Assembly (NCBI GenBank): GCA_041395165.1
Contig: JAWLBA010000002.1
Location: 62,001-126,000 of the forward strand
DNA length: 64,000 nt
Reading direction: 5' to 3'
Source: JAIBCM01 sp041395165
GTDB taxonomy: Bacteria > Verrucomicrobiota > Verrucomicrobiia > JADLBR01 > JAIBCM01
The notes under the pieces were generated by a model. It had not been told where the DNA came from, searched no databases, and saw only the letters and a list, made by a program, of their open reading frames with translations. Made by a program: the position numbers and the translations under genes. The stretch's first letter is position 1, and each line of letters begins with the position of its first letter. Of the stretch, positions 1 through 8,932 are shown piece after piece.

Positions 1-1017
1 TATGTCGTTTTTGGTAAGCGCGCTGGTTTAGGTGCTAATTTGGATTTGAACGATCTTCCGCTAACAAAAGGATTCAAGATTAGAACTGGCAACTTTTTGC
101 AGCTTAATTTCACGAGTCCACATGAGGTGGCTAGCAATGTTGGTGATGTGAACGGTGACGGAGTGGATGATATTATTTTAGGTAATACCCTTGCTTCTCC
201 TAATGGCGCGAGCTCGGGTGAAAGTTATATTATTTATGGTCACGACTATAGTCCACAGGGCGATTTTACCGCGAATAGCGCCCCTGATTTATTTTTAAAG
301 AAGGGTAGAAATTATAGTGTGTTGCCATTAGCTATAGATGACACCAAACGAGTTATTGCTGAGTTACCAGACAATGGCACTTTCGCTTTGCCAGCATCCA
401 TTTTTGCCAATCAAAAACGCCCTAAAGTATTGGTGACATTGGATTTTGATGATGGAGGTGTGACGGATGTTTTAATAAAAAATGGCAAGAGTCAATTGAA
501 GCTTTTTAGATTGGAAAATGACGGAAAGCCAGTAACACCAACTTTATTAGATGAAATAGATTTTACTTTAGCTAAAAAACATCGCTTTTTAGCGGCTGGA
601 CCGTTTACGGGTAAAAGAGATGATAAACTCGATTTATTGATAAAGAACAAAAAAAACCTGTTAGTGGCCGAAAATGTAGGAAAAAGTTTTAAGACCAATT
701 TAGTTGCAGTAAGCGGAAAATTGGCTAAAGGGAAAATTTTATCGATTCAGAAAGATGGAATTTATTTGTTAAAAGGTAAGAAGATCAGTCGACAAGCGAT
801 TGATAATTTAGCGCTAGGCGCCACAACGGAACTAGGAAAATTAGCTTCGGGACAAAAAGCCAAATTAATTTTAGACATTAATCAAGATGGTAAACTTGAT
901 GTCGTGGCTCAAGGCAAAAAACGAGCTATCGGTTATGTATCGATTGATAGTTTGGCCACCACACCGACTCCTATTTTAACTTTGCCTAAGAAAAATAAAT
1001 TAATCGGGCCGAAATAA
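1..1017 (+). CDS. FG-GAP/VCBS-repeat protein, C-terminal part (5' truncated)
   Basis: The reading frame is open from base 1, so the gene begins outside the window. The first residues YVVFGKRAG and the later GDVNGDGVDDIILG followed by YIIYG are FG-GAP (integrin-alpha-type beta-propeller) repeats with a DxNxDGxxD calcium loop. Further weak copies are DFDDGGVTDVLI and DINQDGKLDVVAQGKK. Such proteins are normally secreted or surface exposed, and the repeats form propeller blades for adhesion or ligand binding. The last third is lysine-rich and has no recognisable catalytic domain. It converges on folD, with one base between the two stop codons. Family assignment is firm; substrate and exact role are unknown. 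Confidence 0.75.
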   Translation, partial: YVVFGKRAGLGANLDLNDLPLTKGFKIRTGNFLQLNFTSPHEVASNVGDVNGDGVDDIILGNTLASPNGASSGESYIIYGHDYSPQGDFTANSAPDLFLKKGRNYSVLPLAIDDTKRVIAELPDNGTFALPASIFANQKRPKVLVTLDFDDGGVTDVLIKNGKSQLKLFRLENDGKPVTPTLLDEIDFTLAKKHRFLAAGPFTGKRDDKLDLLIKNKKNLLVAENVGKSFKTNLVAVSGKLAKGKILSIQKDGIYLLKGKKISRQAIDNLALGATTELGKLASGQKAKLILDINQDGKLDVVAQGKKRAIGYVSIDSLATTPTPILTLPKKNKLIGPK

Positions 1018-1018
1018 T

Positions 1019-1892
1019 TTAGATTTTTGAAGTTAATTTTTCGCAAGCGCGGACGACGTTGCTCATGAGCATGGCAATGGTCATGGGGCCAACGCCACCA
1101 GGATTAGGAGTGACGAAGCGTGCGACTTGTTGCACGGCTTCAAAATCCACGTCGCCCACAATGCGATGGGTTGCAGGATCGCGGCTTACACCGACGTCAA
1201 TAACGGTTGCTCCAGGTTTGACCATTTCTGCTTTGACGAAATAAGGCTTTCCCATTGCGGCGATCAGAATGTCGGCGTGCTGGCAAATTTCTGGAATATT
1301 TCTGCTTTGGGAGTGTAACACTGTGACCGTGGCATTGCAGTCTTTGGCTTTTTGCATGAGAAGCGCGGCAATGGGTTTGCCGACGATGTTGCCGCGCCGA
1401 GGACGACGACGTTTGCGCCTTCGATAGGAATTTTATATTCTGTTAACAAGCGATGGATGCCGGCGGGTGTGCAAGGAATAAAACCTGAAAAATCGCCAAG
1501 AAGAAGTTTACCCATATTTTCGGGGTGAAATCCGTCGACATCCTTTTGTGGAGCGATAGCTGAAAAAAGGTTGGTTCATTAAGATGAGAAGGGAGAGGCG
1601 TTTGCAGTAGAATGCCGTGAGTTTTGGGATTGGAGTTAGACTGTTCAATGAGAGAAAGAATTTCTTTTTCGGAGGCGCTAGAGGGTAAAATATGGGTATG
1701 AGTCGTGATGCCGAGTTCTGCAGCTTTTTTGTCTTTCATACTCACGTAAATTTGTGAGGCAGGATCATCGCCGACACGAATGAATAAGATGGAAGGAGTA
1801 ATTCCTTTTTCTTTTAATTGTTTAACCTGTTGAAGGGTTTGTTGATGAATTTTTTGAGCAACTTGTTTTCCATCGAGCAGTTGGGCTGGCAT
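1019..1892 (-). CDS. folD: Methylenetetrahydrofolate dehydrogenase/cyclohydrolase FolD (apparent frameshifts)
   Basis: FolD interconverts 5,10-methylene-THF and 10-formyl-THF in the cytoplasm. The N-terminus (MPAQLLDGKQVAQKI) leads to YVSMKDKKAAELGI, which carries the catalytic Tyr/Lys region, then GILLQTPLP. The middle has GFIPCTPAGIHRLL, and the C-terminal piece has IDVGVSRD and PNPGGVGPMTIAML, the FolD signature. These pieces lie in three frames, with switches near 1555 and 1400; the GRSxIVGKP loop falls at the second break. Repaired length is about 290 residues, normal for the family. FolD is usually essential and every motif survives, so sequencing error is more likely than decay. The gene is followed 17 bp upstream by accC on the same strand. 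Confidence 0.88.
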
Positions 1893-1909
1893 AGTATAAA
1901 AAATGGCAG

Positions 1910-3279
1910 CTAAGGGGTTTTGGGAAGGAGATTTTGAGTTTTGGAAAGGAGTTGTTCCACGAAGCTAGTGGAGTATTTACCACGTCGAAAGTTGGGATCG
2001 TTCATGACGAGGCTGGCAAAAGGCAGTGTGGTTTTGACGCCTTCAACGATATATTCATTGAGTGCGCGCGACATGCGATGGATGGCGATGGAGCGTTCGC
2101 TGCCGTAGGTAATCAATTTACCGATCATGGAATCGTAATGGGGAGGAATGGTGTAACCGGAGTAAGCATGAGAATCCACTCGGACACCACGACCCCCAGG
2201 CGGGTAGAGGAGAGTAATTTTTCCAGGAGAAGGGCGAAAGTCATTAAATGGATCTTCAGCGTTGACGCGTACTTCAATGGCGTGGCGTCGAGGTTGGGCT
2301 TCAACGACGCGTTTGGAAAGGGGCTTGCCTTGTGCGATGAGGATTTGTTCGCGGACGAGGTCGACATCGTAGACTTCTTCTGTAACAGGATGTTCGACCT
2401 GAATGCGTGTATTCATTTCCATGAAATAAAAGTTGCCTTTGTTGTCCATGAGAAATTCTAGAGTGCCGGCGCCCTCGTATTTGACGGCTTGGCAAAGTTT
2501 GATGGCAGCGCGTTGCATTTTTTTGCGAGTGTCTTCGTTAACTATGGGCGAAGGGCACTCTTCTATAAGTTTTTGATTTCGCCTTTGAATCGAGCAATCG
2601 CGTTCGCCTAAAGCTACGACTTTTCCTTCCTGGTCGGCGAGAACTTGAATCTCAATATGATGCGGATTTTCTACCAGTTTTTCGATGTAAACGGCGTTAT
2701 TATTAAATGCTTTTTCCGCTTCGTGTCGGGCAGAATGGAAGCCTTTGATTAGGCTGATGTCGTTATGAGCGGGACGCATACCACGACCTCCACCGCCGGC
2801 TACTGCTTTGATCATGACGGGATAACCGATTTTTTAGCAATTTTTAATGCTTCTTCTTCGGTTTCTATGATGCCTTCACTTCCGGGGGTTACGGGCACGC
2901 CAGCTTTTCTCGCGGCTTCGCGCGCTTTATTTTTGTCGCCCATGACGCGTATGGCATGAGGCTTGGGGCCGATAAATTTAATATTACAACTTTCGCAAAT
3001 TTCTGAAAAATGGGCATTTTCTGCCAGGAAACCATAGCCGGGATGAATAGCGTCAACATCTCCGATTTCCGCTGCGGCGATAACACGCTCAATTCTTAAG
3101 TAGCTTTCTTGGCTTGGGGCTTTGCCAATACAAATGGCTTCATCGGCGAGTTGAACGTGGAGAGAATCGATGTCAGCTTCGGAATAGACGGCTAGCGTGC
3201 GAATGCCTAATTCGCGACAGGCTCGGATGACACGCAAAGCAATTTCACCTCGATTAGCAATGAGAACTTTATCAAACAT
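1910..3279 (-). CDS. accC: Acetyl-CoA carboxylase biotin carboxylase subunit (one frameshift)
   Basis: AccC carboxylates biotin on AccB using ATP and bicarbonate, the first step of fatty acid synthesis. The N-terminal part begins MFDKVLIANRGEIALRVIRA and contains HPGYGFLAEN; the C-terminal part has the glycine-rich ATP loop AVAGGGGRGMR, the EMNTRIQVEHPVTE catalytic segment, and RRHAIEVRVNAEDP. The two parts are joined at a run of six T at 2830-2835. A seventh T restores IAKKIGYPVMIKAV, the expected sequence, so this is almost certainly a homopolymer under-call. Repaired length is about 456 residues, typical. It lies 29 bp downstream of accB, the common accB-accC order. Confidence 0.93.
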
Positions 3280-3308
3280 AAGAAGGGGTGGGAAGGGAAA
3301 CTACTGGC

Positions 3309-3779
3309 TTAAAGAGGTTGAATACGGAAAAGAGATTGGCCAAATTCAACGGGTTTATTGTTTTCTGTGAGAACTTCAACGATAACGCCGCGCATTTCTG
3401 CTTTAATTTCGTTCATAACTTTCATGGCTTCGATAATGCAAACGACAGTCTCTTCGTTAACTTGTTGACCGACATCAACGTAGGGAGGGGAATCTGGGGA
3501 GGGGGTGCGATAGAAAGTGCCAACCATGGGGGAAACGATATCTTTTGTATTTGTTGCAGGAGCAGGGGAAGCGGAGGCTGGAGCTGCAGCGACGGGTGTG
3601 GGAGAGGTGTGAGCGGGTAGTGCTGGGGTTGGCGAAGGTGAAAGGGAAATGGTTGGAGAAATCATTTCATGGCTGCCACGTTTGATACGAATTTTAAAAC
3701 TTTCACGCTCGAGGTCGAATTCTGACAAATTGTTTTTTGTCATGAGATCGATGATATGTTTAATTTCCTTAATCTCCAT
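3309..3779 (-). CDS. accB: Acetyl-CoA carboxylase biotin carboxyl carrier protein
   Basis: AccB carries the biotin that AccC carboxylates and the carboxyltransferase unloads. The 156-residue protein has the usual plan: an N-terminal helical region (MEIKEIKHIIDLMTKNNLSE), a long Pro/Ala/Ser-rich flexible linker (roughly residues 45-85), and a C-terminal biotinyl domain starting at IVSPMVGTFYR. The biotinylation motif is EAMKVMNEIKAE, in which the Lys of AMKV is the acceptor. The start ATG at 3779 gives the expected N-terminus. It is the first gene of the leftward accB-accC pair. The carboxyltransferase subunits accA and accD are not in the window. Confidence 0.95.
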   Translation of the reverse strand: MEIKEIKHIIDLMTKNNLSEFDLERESFKIRIKRGSHEMISPTISLSPSPTPALPAHTSPTPVAAAPASASPAPATNTKDIVSPMVGTFYRTPSPDSPPYVDVGQQVNEETVVCIIEAMKVMNEIKAEMRGVIVEVLTENNKPVEFGQSLFRIQPL

Positions 3780-3843
3780 GAGAAGAGATTGTGAAAGGTT
3801 TTTTCAATCGGTCAATGTGAAAAAGCAATTTAATAATAAGTAG

Positions 3844-3871
3844 ATATTAACTTTAACATTAAAGTTGATAT
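3844..3871. repeat. 13-bp inverted repeat between holB and accB
   Basis: The sequence atattaactttaa-ca-ttaaagttgatat forms two 13-base arms with one mismatch and a two-base loop. It starts one base after the holB stop and lies about 65 bp before the accB start, both genes being leftward. No clear T-run follows, so it is a poor intrinsic terminator. An operator for accB expression or an AT-rich attenuator is equally possible. Confidence 0.4.
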
Positions 3872-3872
3872 T

Positions 3873-4757
3873 TTATTTGCTTTGTATGGCTATAATTAGC
3901 TTTAAAAATAGCCTTTCTAAAACGAATGTTTCAGGCAAATTTTTTGCTAGCGCCTTTTGAGTTTGCTCGAAAAGGTTAATGATAGACTTTTTTCGAGGCA
4001 GTGATCCACAAAGCCAAGAGAGGAGTTGTTGGCGTTGGGCAAGGTAATGGGTTTCGATTTGAGCGGTGGCAGTTTTTTCAATTTCGTTTAATGCGTCGCC
4101 TTCCAATCCGTTGTCTTTAGCGTGTTGGATTTCTTTTTGAGCCTCGTTTTCTAAAGTTTCTCGGATTTCTTTTAAATAATTAAGGCAAGGGTTAAGTGTT
4201 AGGTAAGATTCGACAAAAGGGTCGGAGGGGTTTTTGGTAGGGGTTTCTTTGTTTTCTATTTTGCTCCATTTTTCGATGATGGTTGTTAAAGAAGCAGGAG
4301 GATGATTTAGAGAAGAGGTTTGAAGTCTTAGGATAAGGCAGCGCGAGAGGATGGTGGTAAGAAGTTGTGTTGGACGAGCGGTTAAAAGTAGAATGAGTGT
4401 TTTGTGAGGGGTTCTTCTAATGTTTTAAGAAAAGCGTTGGCAGCTTCTTGTCGCAATCGCTCTGCTTCGTCAAGGATGGCGATTTTCCAGCCGCCAAGAA
4501 ATGAGGTTTGGTTAAGTTGGGAAATCAGGTTGCGTATGGTTTCGACTCGAATTTGTCGAGTTTTGGATTCGGGTTGGATAATGTGAACGTCGGGATGAGG
4601 GAAGGGGTGGGCTTGGAGTAGTTCTTTGAGGAGAAAGGTTCTAGTAATTGATTTTTAATTTCTTGTGGCTCACCAATCATGGCGTAGGCGGGCGAGCTGG
4701 GCCGGAGTGGTAAGAGTTAGTGAGACGGTTCAGGGCATGGGCAATGGTCAAGGACAT
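3873..4757 (-). CDS. holB: DNA polymerase III delta' subunit (two frameshifts near the N-terminus)
   Basis: The delta' subunit is part of the clamp loader that opens and loads the beta sliding clamp. From about 4635 to the stop the frame is open and reads LLQAHPFPHPDVHII, then KIAILDEAERLRQEAANA and FLKTLEEPLTK, then LLTTILSRCLILRLQ, the classic delta' AAA+ core. The start at 4757 gives MSLTIAHALNRLTNSYHSG and overlaps the tmk 3' end by 41 bp, as in many tmk-holB pairs. Two one-base losses, in a C run near 4695 and an A run near 4640, separate this start from AYAMIGEPQEIKNQLLE and from the core; adding one base to each restores a continuous protein. There is no Walker A Lys in the visible part, as is usual for delta'. 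Confidence 0.85.
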
Positions 4758-5377
4758 GTGAGATTTCTTTCCAAATGTGTTGTGCTAATTCTTCCGGAGT
4801 GACGTCGGCATTAATGATATGAAATCGTTTTCTTTTTTGCGATTTGGAGATAGCCTTCTCGCACTTTTTGATAAAAAGCGGGTTCTTCAATTTCCATACG
4901 ATCTTCGCCCACGTAAGCGGGACGGACGCGGCGTAGGGCGCGCAGGCGCGCTTTTTCGGCATCCATATCTAAGAGAAGAGTGAGGTGGGGACGAAAATCG
5001 CCCAAGGTGATTTGGTGAGCGGCTTCTATCAAGTGAAAGGGAATGCCGCGAGCGAGACCTTGATAAACGGTGGTGGAATCGAGGAACCGATCGCAGATAA
5101 CGATTTTTCCTGTTTCGATAGCGGGTTTAATGAGTTCGCGATAGTGTTGGGCACGGCTGGCGCAAAAGAGTAAGAGTTCGGCTTCGGGCACCATGCCTTT
5201 GCCTGCGGTGGAGAATTTTAGAAGATGACGAATGTGTTCTCCAAGCCGAGTGCCGCCAGGTTCACGAGTTAAAAGCGCGGTACGTCCTTGGGCTTTGAAT
5301 TTTTCCATGAGAAGTTGGATTTGAGTGCTCTTTCCGCAGCCTTCGGATCCTTCAAATGTGATGAGACAACCGGTCAT
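4717..5377 (-). CDS. tmk: Thymidylate kinase (one frameshift near the C-terminus)
   Basis: Tmk phosphorylates dTMP to dTDP for DNA synthesis. Starting at 5377 it reads MTGCLITFEGSEGCGKSTQ with the P-loop, then LLTREPGGTRLGE, the DR(F)LDSTTVYQGLARG substrate segment, and a LID-type region ending in EDRMEIEEPAFYQKVREGY. After YLQIAKKK the frame breaks at a T6 run at 4833-4838; deleting one base gives IAKRKRFHIINADVTPEELA, the normal Tmk C-terminus. This is one of the few breaks here explained by an extra, not a missing, homopolymer base. Repaired length is about 219 residues. It is divergent from lpxC and upstream of holB. Confidence 0.92.
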
Positions 5378-5379
5378 AA

Positions 5380-5490
5380 GTGAGGAGTAAAAGGTAAGAA
5401 ATGAGAAGTGAGAAGCAAAAAAGTAAGGAGTGAGACGTGAAAAGTGAGAGGAAACGCCCAGCTTCTCACTTTTTACTTTTTACTTCTTAC
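5380..5490. repeat. Heptad short tandem repeats in opposed orientation between tmk and lpxC
   Basis: From 5380 to 5450 the + strand reads as ten consecutive seven-base units of the form GTRARRA (for example gtgagga, gtaaaag, gtaagaa, gtgagaa, gtgaaaa), with a single-base slip at 5422. From 5463 to 5490 the opposite strand carries four more units (ttctcac, tttttac, tttttac, ttcttac). The two blocks are therefore inverted relative to each other and include an 11-base perfect arm pair (5406-5416 with 5461-5471). The block fills the divergent spacer of tmk and lpxC. Confidence 0.8.
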
Positions 5491-5523
5491 TTATTAAGAA
5501 GTGTGTTAGATGCTGCTGCGAAT

Positions 5524-6838
5524 ATGGCTGAGTTACAAAAAACATTGGGCAAGACGGTTGCAATAAAGGGTTTGGCTTTGCATACGGGGCATGCGGTAAC
5601 CTTAACATTGCGACCCGCTGCGGAAAATAGTGGATTTATTTTTAAACGAATGGATTTGAAGGATGAGCCGGTGATTCATGCTCATGTGGATCATGTCAAA
5701 CAGGTGGAGCGTGCCACGACGATTGCTGAAGGTAATGTGAAAGTGCATACAGTGGAGCATGTGTTATCGGCTTTCGCGCGGTTTGGATGTGGACAATGCG
5801 ATGATTGAGATGGATGCGATGGAACCGCCGATTGGCGATGGGAGCGCGAGACCGTTTGTAGAGATGATTCAAAAGGCGGGAGTGGTTGAGCAGTCGGCGT
5901 CGCGAGATTATTTTGAGTTGAAGCAGCCTTTGTTTGTGCGAGGCAAGTGATGGCGGTGTTTATGGCGGCGTTGCCAGCGAAAGAGTTTGAAATCAATTGC
6001 ACGAATGTCACGCACACTAAGTGGCATACAATTTTGTCGTTATCTTTATGATACGAAAACTTACGCAGAAGAAATAGGCGGAGCCCGCACGTTTGTTTTT
6101 TATGAAGAGGTTCAAAGTTTGATGAACAAGGGCCTCATTAAAGGGGGCAGTTTAGAGAATGCTGTAGTGATTCGTGATGGCAATATTTTGTCGAAGGAGC
6201 CTTTGCGTTACGACAATGAATTTGCGCGACATAAGGTGCTTGATATTATTGGTGATTTAGCGCTTTTTCCAAAGCGGTTGAAGGCGCAGATTATTGCGAT
6301 TCGCACGGGTCATGCGTTGAATGTGGAGTTGGCAAAGGCTTTGGCCAAAGAGTTCAAGTCGCGTGAAGCACAAAGTTTTCCTGTCGAAAATATTCCAGTA
6401 GGCGAGGGGGCTTTGGATATTAATGAAATTATGCGCATTTTGCCACATCGCTATCCTTTTTTATTAGTTGATCGTATTTTAAAGTTTGAAGGGGATAATA
6501 AGGTTATAGCCATTAAAAATGTATCGATTAATGAACCCTTTTTTGAGGGGCATTTCCCGGGGCATCCCATTATGCCTGGGGTTTTGCAAATCGAAGCTTT
6601 GGCTCAAGTGGCGAGTCTTCTTTTGTTGCGTCAAAAGGGTTCTGCGGGAAATATTGGTTATTTTATGAGTGCGGACAAAGTCAAGTTTCGCAAGCCAGTA
6701 TTGCCAGGTGACACGATTATTTTGCAGGTGGAGCTATTGCGCGCGAGAAAGAATATTGGAAAAGCGTGGGGACAATGTTTGGTGAATGGAGAGATTGTTT
6801 CTGAAGGTGAAATGACGTTTGCTTTTATTGACGAATAA
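5524..6838 (+). CDS. lpxC/fabZ: Bifunctional LpxC deacetylase / FabZ dehydratase fusion (several frameshifts in the LpxC half)
   Basis: The N-terminal domain is LpxC, the Zn-dependent UDP-3-O-acyl-GlcNAc deacetylase that commits to lipid A; the C-terminal domain is FabZ, the 3-hydroxyacyl-ACP dehydratase. LpxC features are LHTGHAVTLTLRPA, HTVEHVLSA (zinc His), AMEPPIGDGSARPFV, GARTFVF and FARHKVLDIIGDLAL (zinc His/Asp). The fusion continues through NIPVGEGALDINEIM into FabZ with LPHRYPFLLVDR and GHFPGHPIMPGVLQIEALAQ. The start at 5524 gives MAELQKTLGKTVAIKGLALH; the frame open further upstream lies in the repeat block. At least three frame switches occur between about 5775 and 6040, while the FabZ half is clean. 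Such fusions are known from several phyla including Bacteroidetes. Confidence 0.92.
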
Positions 6839-6842
6839 GATC

Positions 6843-7622
6843 ATGGCTGCGACGAAAATTCATTCAACCAGTGTCGTAAGTCCTCAAGCTGAAATTGGTG
6901 ATGGGGTGGTAATTGGTCCTTATTGTGTGATTCATGATGGAGTGAAACTGGGGAAGGGTTGTTATTTGCATTCGCATGTGGTGATTGCGGGGCCTACGGA
7001 GATTGGTGAAGAGAATGAATTTTATCCTTTTTGTTCGATTGGTGGTAGAACGCAGGATTTAAAATATCAAGAAGAACCCACTTATTTAAAAATTGGAGAA
7101 AAAAATTGTTTTCGAGAGTTTGTCACGATTAATCGTGGCACAGTGCCTGGAGGGCGAACGGTGGTGGGTTCTTTTAATAATTTATTGGCATATGCTCATA
7201 TTGCTCATGATTGTGTCGTGGGAAATTACTGTATTTTTTCCAATAATGGCACGTTGGCGGGTCATGTGATTATGGAGGATTATGCGATCGTTGGTGGATT
7301 AAGTGCGGTGCATCAATTTTGTCGTTTGGGTAAATTAAGTATTGTGGGCGGTTGTGCAAAGATTGTTCAAGATGTGCCTCCGTTTATGATTGCAGACGGA
7401 AATCCCGCGGTCATTCGTTCGATTAATACGGTAGGATTACAACGGCAAGGAGTGGGAGAGTCTATTCAACAGGATTTAAAACAGGCTTTTAAATGGCTTT
7501 ATGGTGGCAGTTATAATACCACTCAAGCATTGGATAAAATTGAAAATGAAATTCAAGCTTCGGAAGAAATCAAGCACTTGCTTCATTTTATTCGTCATTC
7601 GCAGCGAGGCATTATTCGATAA
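6843..7622 (+). CDS. lpxA: UDP-N-acetylglucosamine acyltransferase LpxA
   Basis: LpxA transfers a 3-hydroxyacyl chain to UDP-GlcNAc, the first lipid A step. The 259-residue protein is a left-handed parallel beta-helix of hexapeptide repeats (IGDGVVIGPYCVIHDGVKLG, then VVIAGPTEIGEENEF). The family signature GGRTQDLKYQEEPT is present, followed by REFVTINRGTVPGG, HIAHDCVVGN and SAVHQFCRLG, which include the catalytic His. The C-terminal alpha-helical region ends at HFIRHSQRGIIR. The ATG at 6843 is four bases after the lpxC-fabZ stop; the earlier in-frame start at 6819 would overlap fabZ. Co-transcription with the lpxC-fabZ fusion is expected. Confidence 0.95.
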   Translation: MAATKIHSTSVVSPQAEIGDGVVIGPYCVIHDGVKLGKGCYLHSHVVIAGPTEIGEENEFYPFCSIGGRTQDLKYQEEPTYLKIGEKNCFREFVTINRGTVPGGRTVVGSFNNLLAYAHIAHDCVVGNYCIFSNNGTLAGHVIMEDYAIVGGLSAVHQFCRLGKLSIVGGCAKIVQDVPPFMIADGNPAVIRSINTVGLQRQGVGESIQQDLKQAFKWLYGGSYNTTQALDKIENEIQASEEIKHLLHFIRHSQRGIIR

Positions 7623-7684
7623 AGCTTTATTATTTTTGGGCATTTGGATTGCGCTTTTTTTTAATTGTTTTATCGTGAAGTTTC

Positions 7685-8764
7685 ATGAAGGCTTCCGATT
7701 CGCTCGGTTTGACGCAGGAATCACTCGTTCAATTGCAGTCGGAATTTGAACGGTTTTGGCAAACTTTTTTTCTTTCGCACCAAGCGCGTTTTAGTCAAAA
7801 TGATTTTTTTGAGCCGCTCTATTATGATGTGGTGGAGTTTGCGTCTCGACGGGCTAAGCGAATTCGACCGATATTATTTCTGGCTTCTTATGGTATTTTT
7901 TCTCGCGAGAGAAAAATAGCATCAAACTTGTGGCAAATGGCTGCGGCTTTGGAGTTATTGCATTCTTTTATTTTAATTCACGATGATATTATTGATCAAA
8001 GTGAGAAGCGTCGAGGTTTGTCCACTTTCCATAAATTAATCGAATCGAAACAAGGTAATCGTTTTCAAAAAGAAAAAATAGGCCAAAATATTGCGTTGGT
8101 GATGGGCGATATTTTATTGGTTTTGGCGATTGAAACCTTTTCTCAAGCTGCTGAAAGGTCTTCGTTAAAGCAAGTAGTATTACAAAAATTTCTGTCGTAT
8201 GTGACTGAGACTGGCATGGGAGAGGTGCATGATATTTTGTTAAGCGCGAGTGAGCTGGGGAGGGTGAATTTTTTGGAAATTGAACAGATGTATCATAAAA
8301 AAACCACGCGCTATACGATTGAGTGTCCTTTGTTGTTGGGAGCGTTATTGGGTGGGAAAAAAGAAGAGAAATTATTTGCATTGGAAGCTTTTGCTCGACC
8401 GGTTGGCATGGCATTTCAAATTCAAAATGATTTGTTGGAATTTGAGCACTTTGATTCGAATGATGTCATGTTTCAGAGTGATATTTTGGAAGGTAAGAAG
8501 ACTTTTTTATTGCGAGCAGCTTATGAAAACTTGAGCGATACCGACCGTGCTATGTTACAATTGTGTTTAAAGCCGGGTTTGGGCAAAACTTCAGTTTATC
8601 AAATCCATGAGTTGATACAAAAGTCAGGTGCGGTGGAGTTGTTAAATGAAAAAGTGAAACAACTTTTTGAAGAGGCGGGGGCTGTTTTAGTTAACTCTCC
8701 ACTTTGTGAGGCGGAACAACAGGAATTATTGTTGCTGATTAATTGGATTCGTCAGCAAAAATAA
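7685..8764 (+). CDS. Polyprenyl diphosphate synthase (all-trans type)
   Basis: This 359-residue enzyme belongs to the isoprenyl diphosphate synthase family that condenses IPP onto allylic diphosphates, probably for a quinone tail or carrier precursor. It shows AKRIRPILFLASYGIF (usually GKRxRP), the first Asp-rich motif HDDIID, TRYTIECPLLLGALLGG, and the second motif region FQIQNDLLEFEHFD, then DILEGKKTFLL. The second motif is NDLLE where DDxxD is usual, a substitution worth noting. The start at 7685 follows a 62-base gap after lpxA and is close enough for co-transcription. Product chain length cannot be judged from sequence alone. Confidence 0.85.
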   Translation: MKASDSLGLTQESLVQLQSEFERFWQTFFLSHQARFSQNDFFEPLYYDVVEFASRRAKRIRPILFLASYGIFSRERKIASNLWQMAAALELLHSFILIHDDIIDQSEKRRGLSTFHKLIESKQGNRFQKEKIGQNIALVMGDILLVLAIETFSQAAERSSLKQVVLQKFLSYVTETGMGEVHDILLSASELGRVNFLEIEQMYHKKTTRYTIECPLLLGALLGGKKEEKLFALEAFARPVGMAFQIQNDLLEFEHFDSNDVMFQSDILEGKKTFLLRAAYENLSDTDRAMLQLCLKPGLGKTSVYQIHELIQKSGAVELLNEKVKQLFEEAGAVLVNSPLCEAEQQELLLLINWIRQQK

Positions 8765-8780
8765 GAGCGAAAAATAAAAG

Positions 8781-8852
8781 TGGGTCCAGCAGGGTTCGAA
8801 CCTGCGACCAAGGGATTATGAGTCCCCTGCTCTACCGCTGAGCTATAGACCC
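8781..8852 (-). tRNA. tRNA with CAT anticodon (probably tRNA-Ile2, else elongator tRNA-Met)
   Basis: A 72-nt cloverleaf reads from 8852 down to 8781 on the minus strand. The acceptor arms GGGTCTA and TGGACCC pair over seven positions with one G-T, discriminator A, and no encoded CCA. The anticodon arm is GGGACTCATAATCCC, the T arm GCAGG-TTCGAAC-CCTGC. The body around the anticodon and variable loop (CATAATC..TTGGTCGC) resembles the E. coli minor tRNA-Ile whose CAT anticodon is modified to lysidine more than it resembles elongator Met. Assignment between the two needs a covariance-model check. Confidence 0.85.
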
Positions 8853-8869
8853 AGTAAATAAGTTCATAT

Positions 8870-8898
8870 ATCTTAGACCATAAGTGATTACCGACCAA
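8870..8898 (-). promoter_or_regulatory. Sigma70-type promoter for the CAT tRNA
   Basis: On the minus strand TTGGTC (8898-8893) and TAAGAT (8875-8870) are separated by 17 bases. The predicted start, about seven bases after the -10 box, lies roughly ten bases before the tRNA 5' end at 8852. Spacing and position fit a tRNA promoter. Confidence 0.5.
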
Positions 8899-8932
8899 AC
8901 TCAAAATTCTGTGTCACTGGTTTTATTTTTAC

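Noticed and set aside
1934..2461. 175-codon + strand frame opposite accC
   Set aside because: Pure antisense shadow of a conserved gene; no family pattern. The same applies to frames opposite lpxC-fabZ, BatD, the ABC genes and galE.
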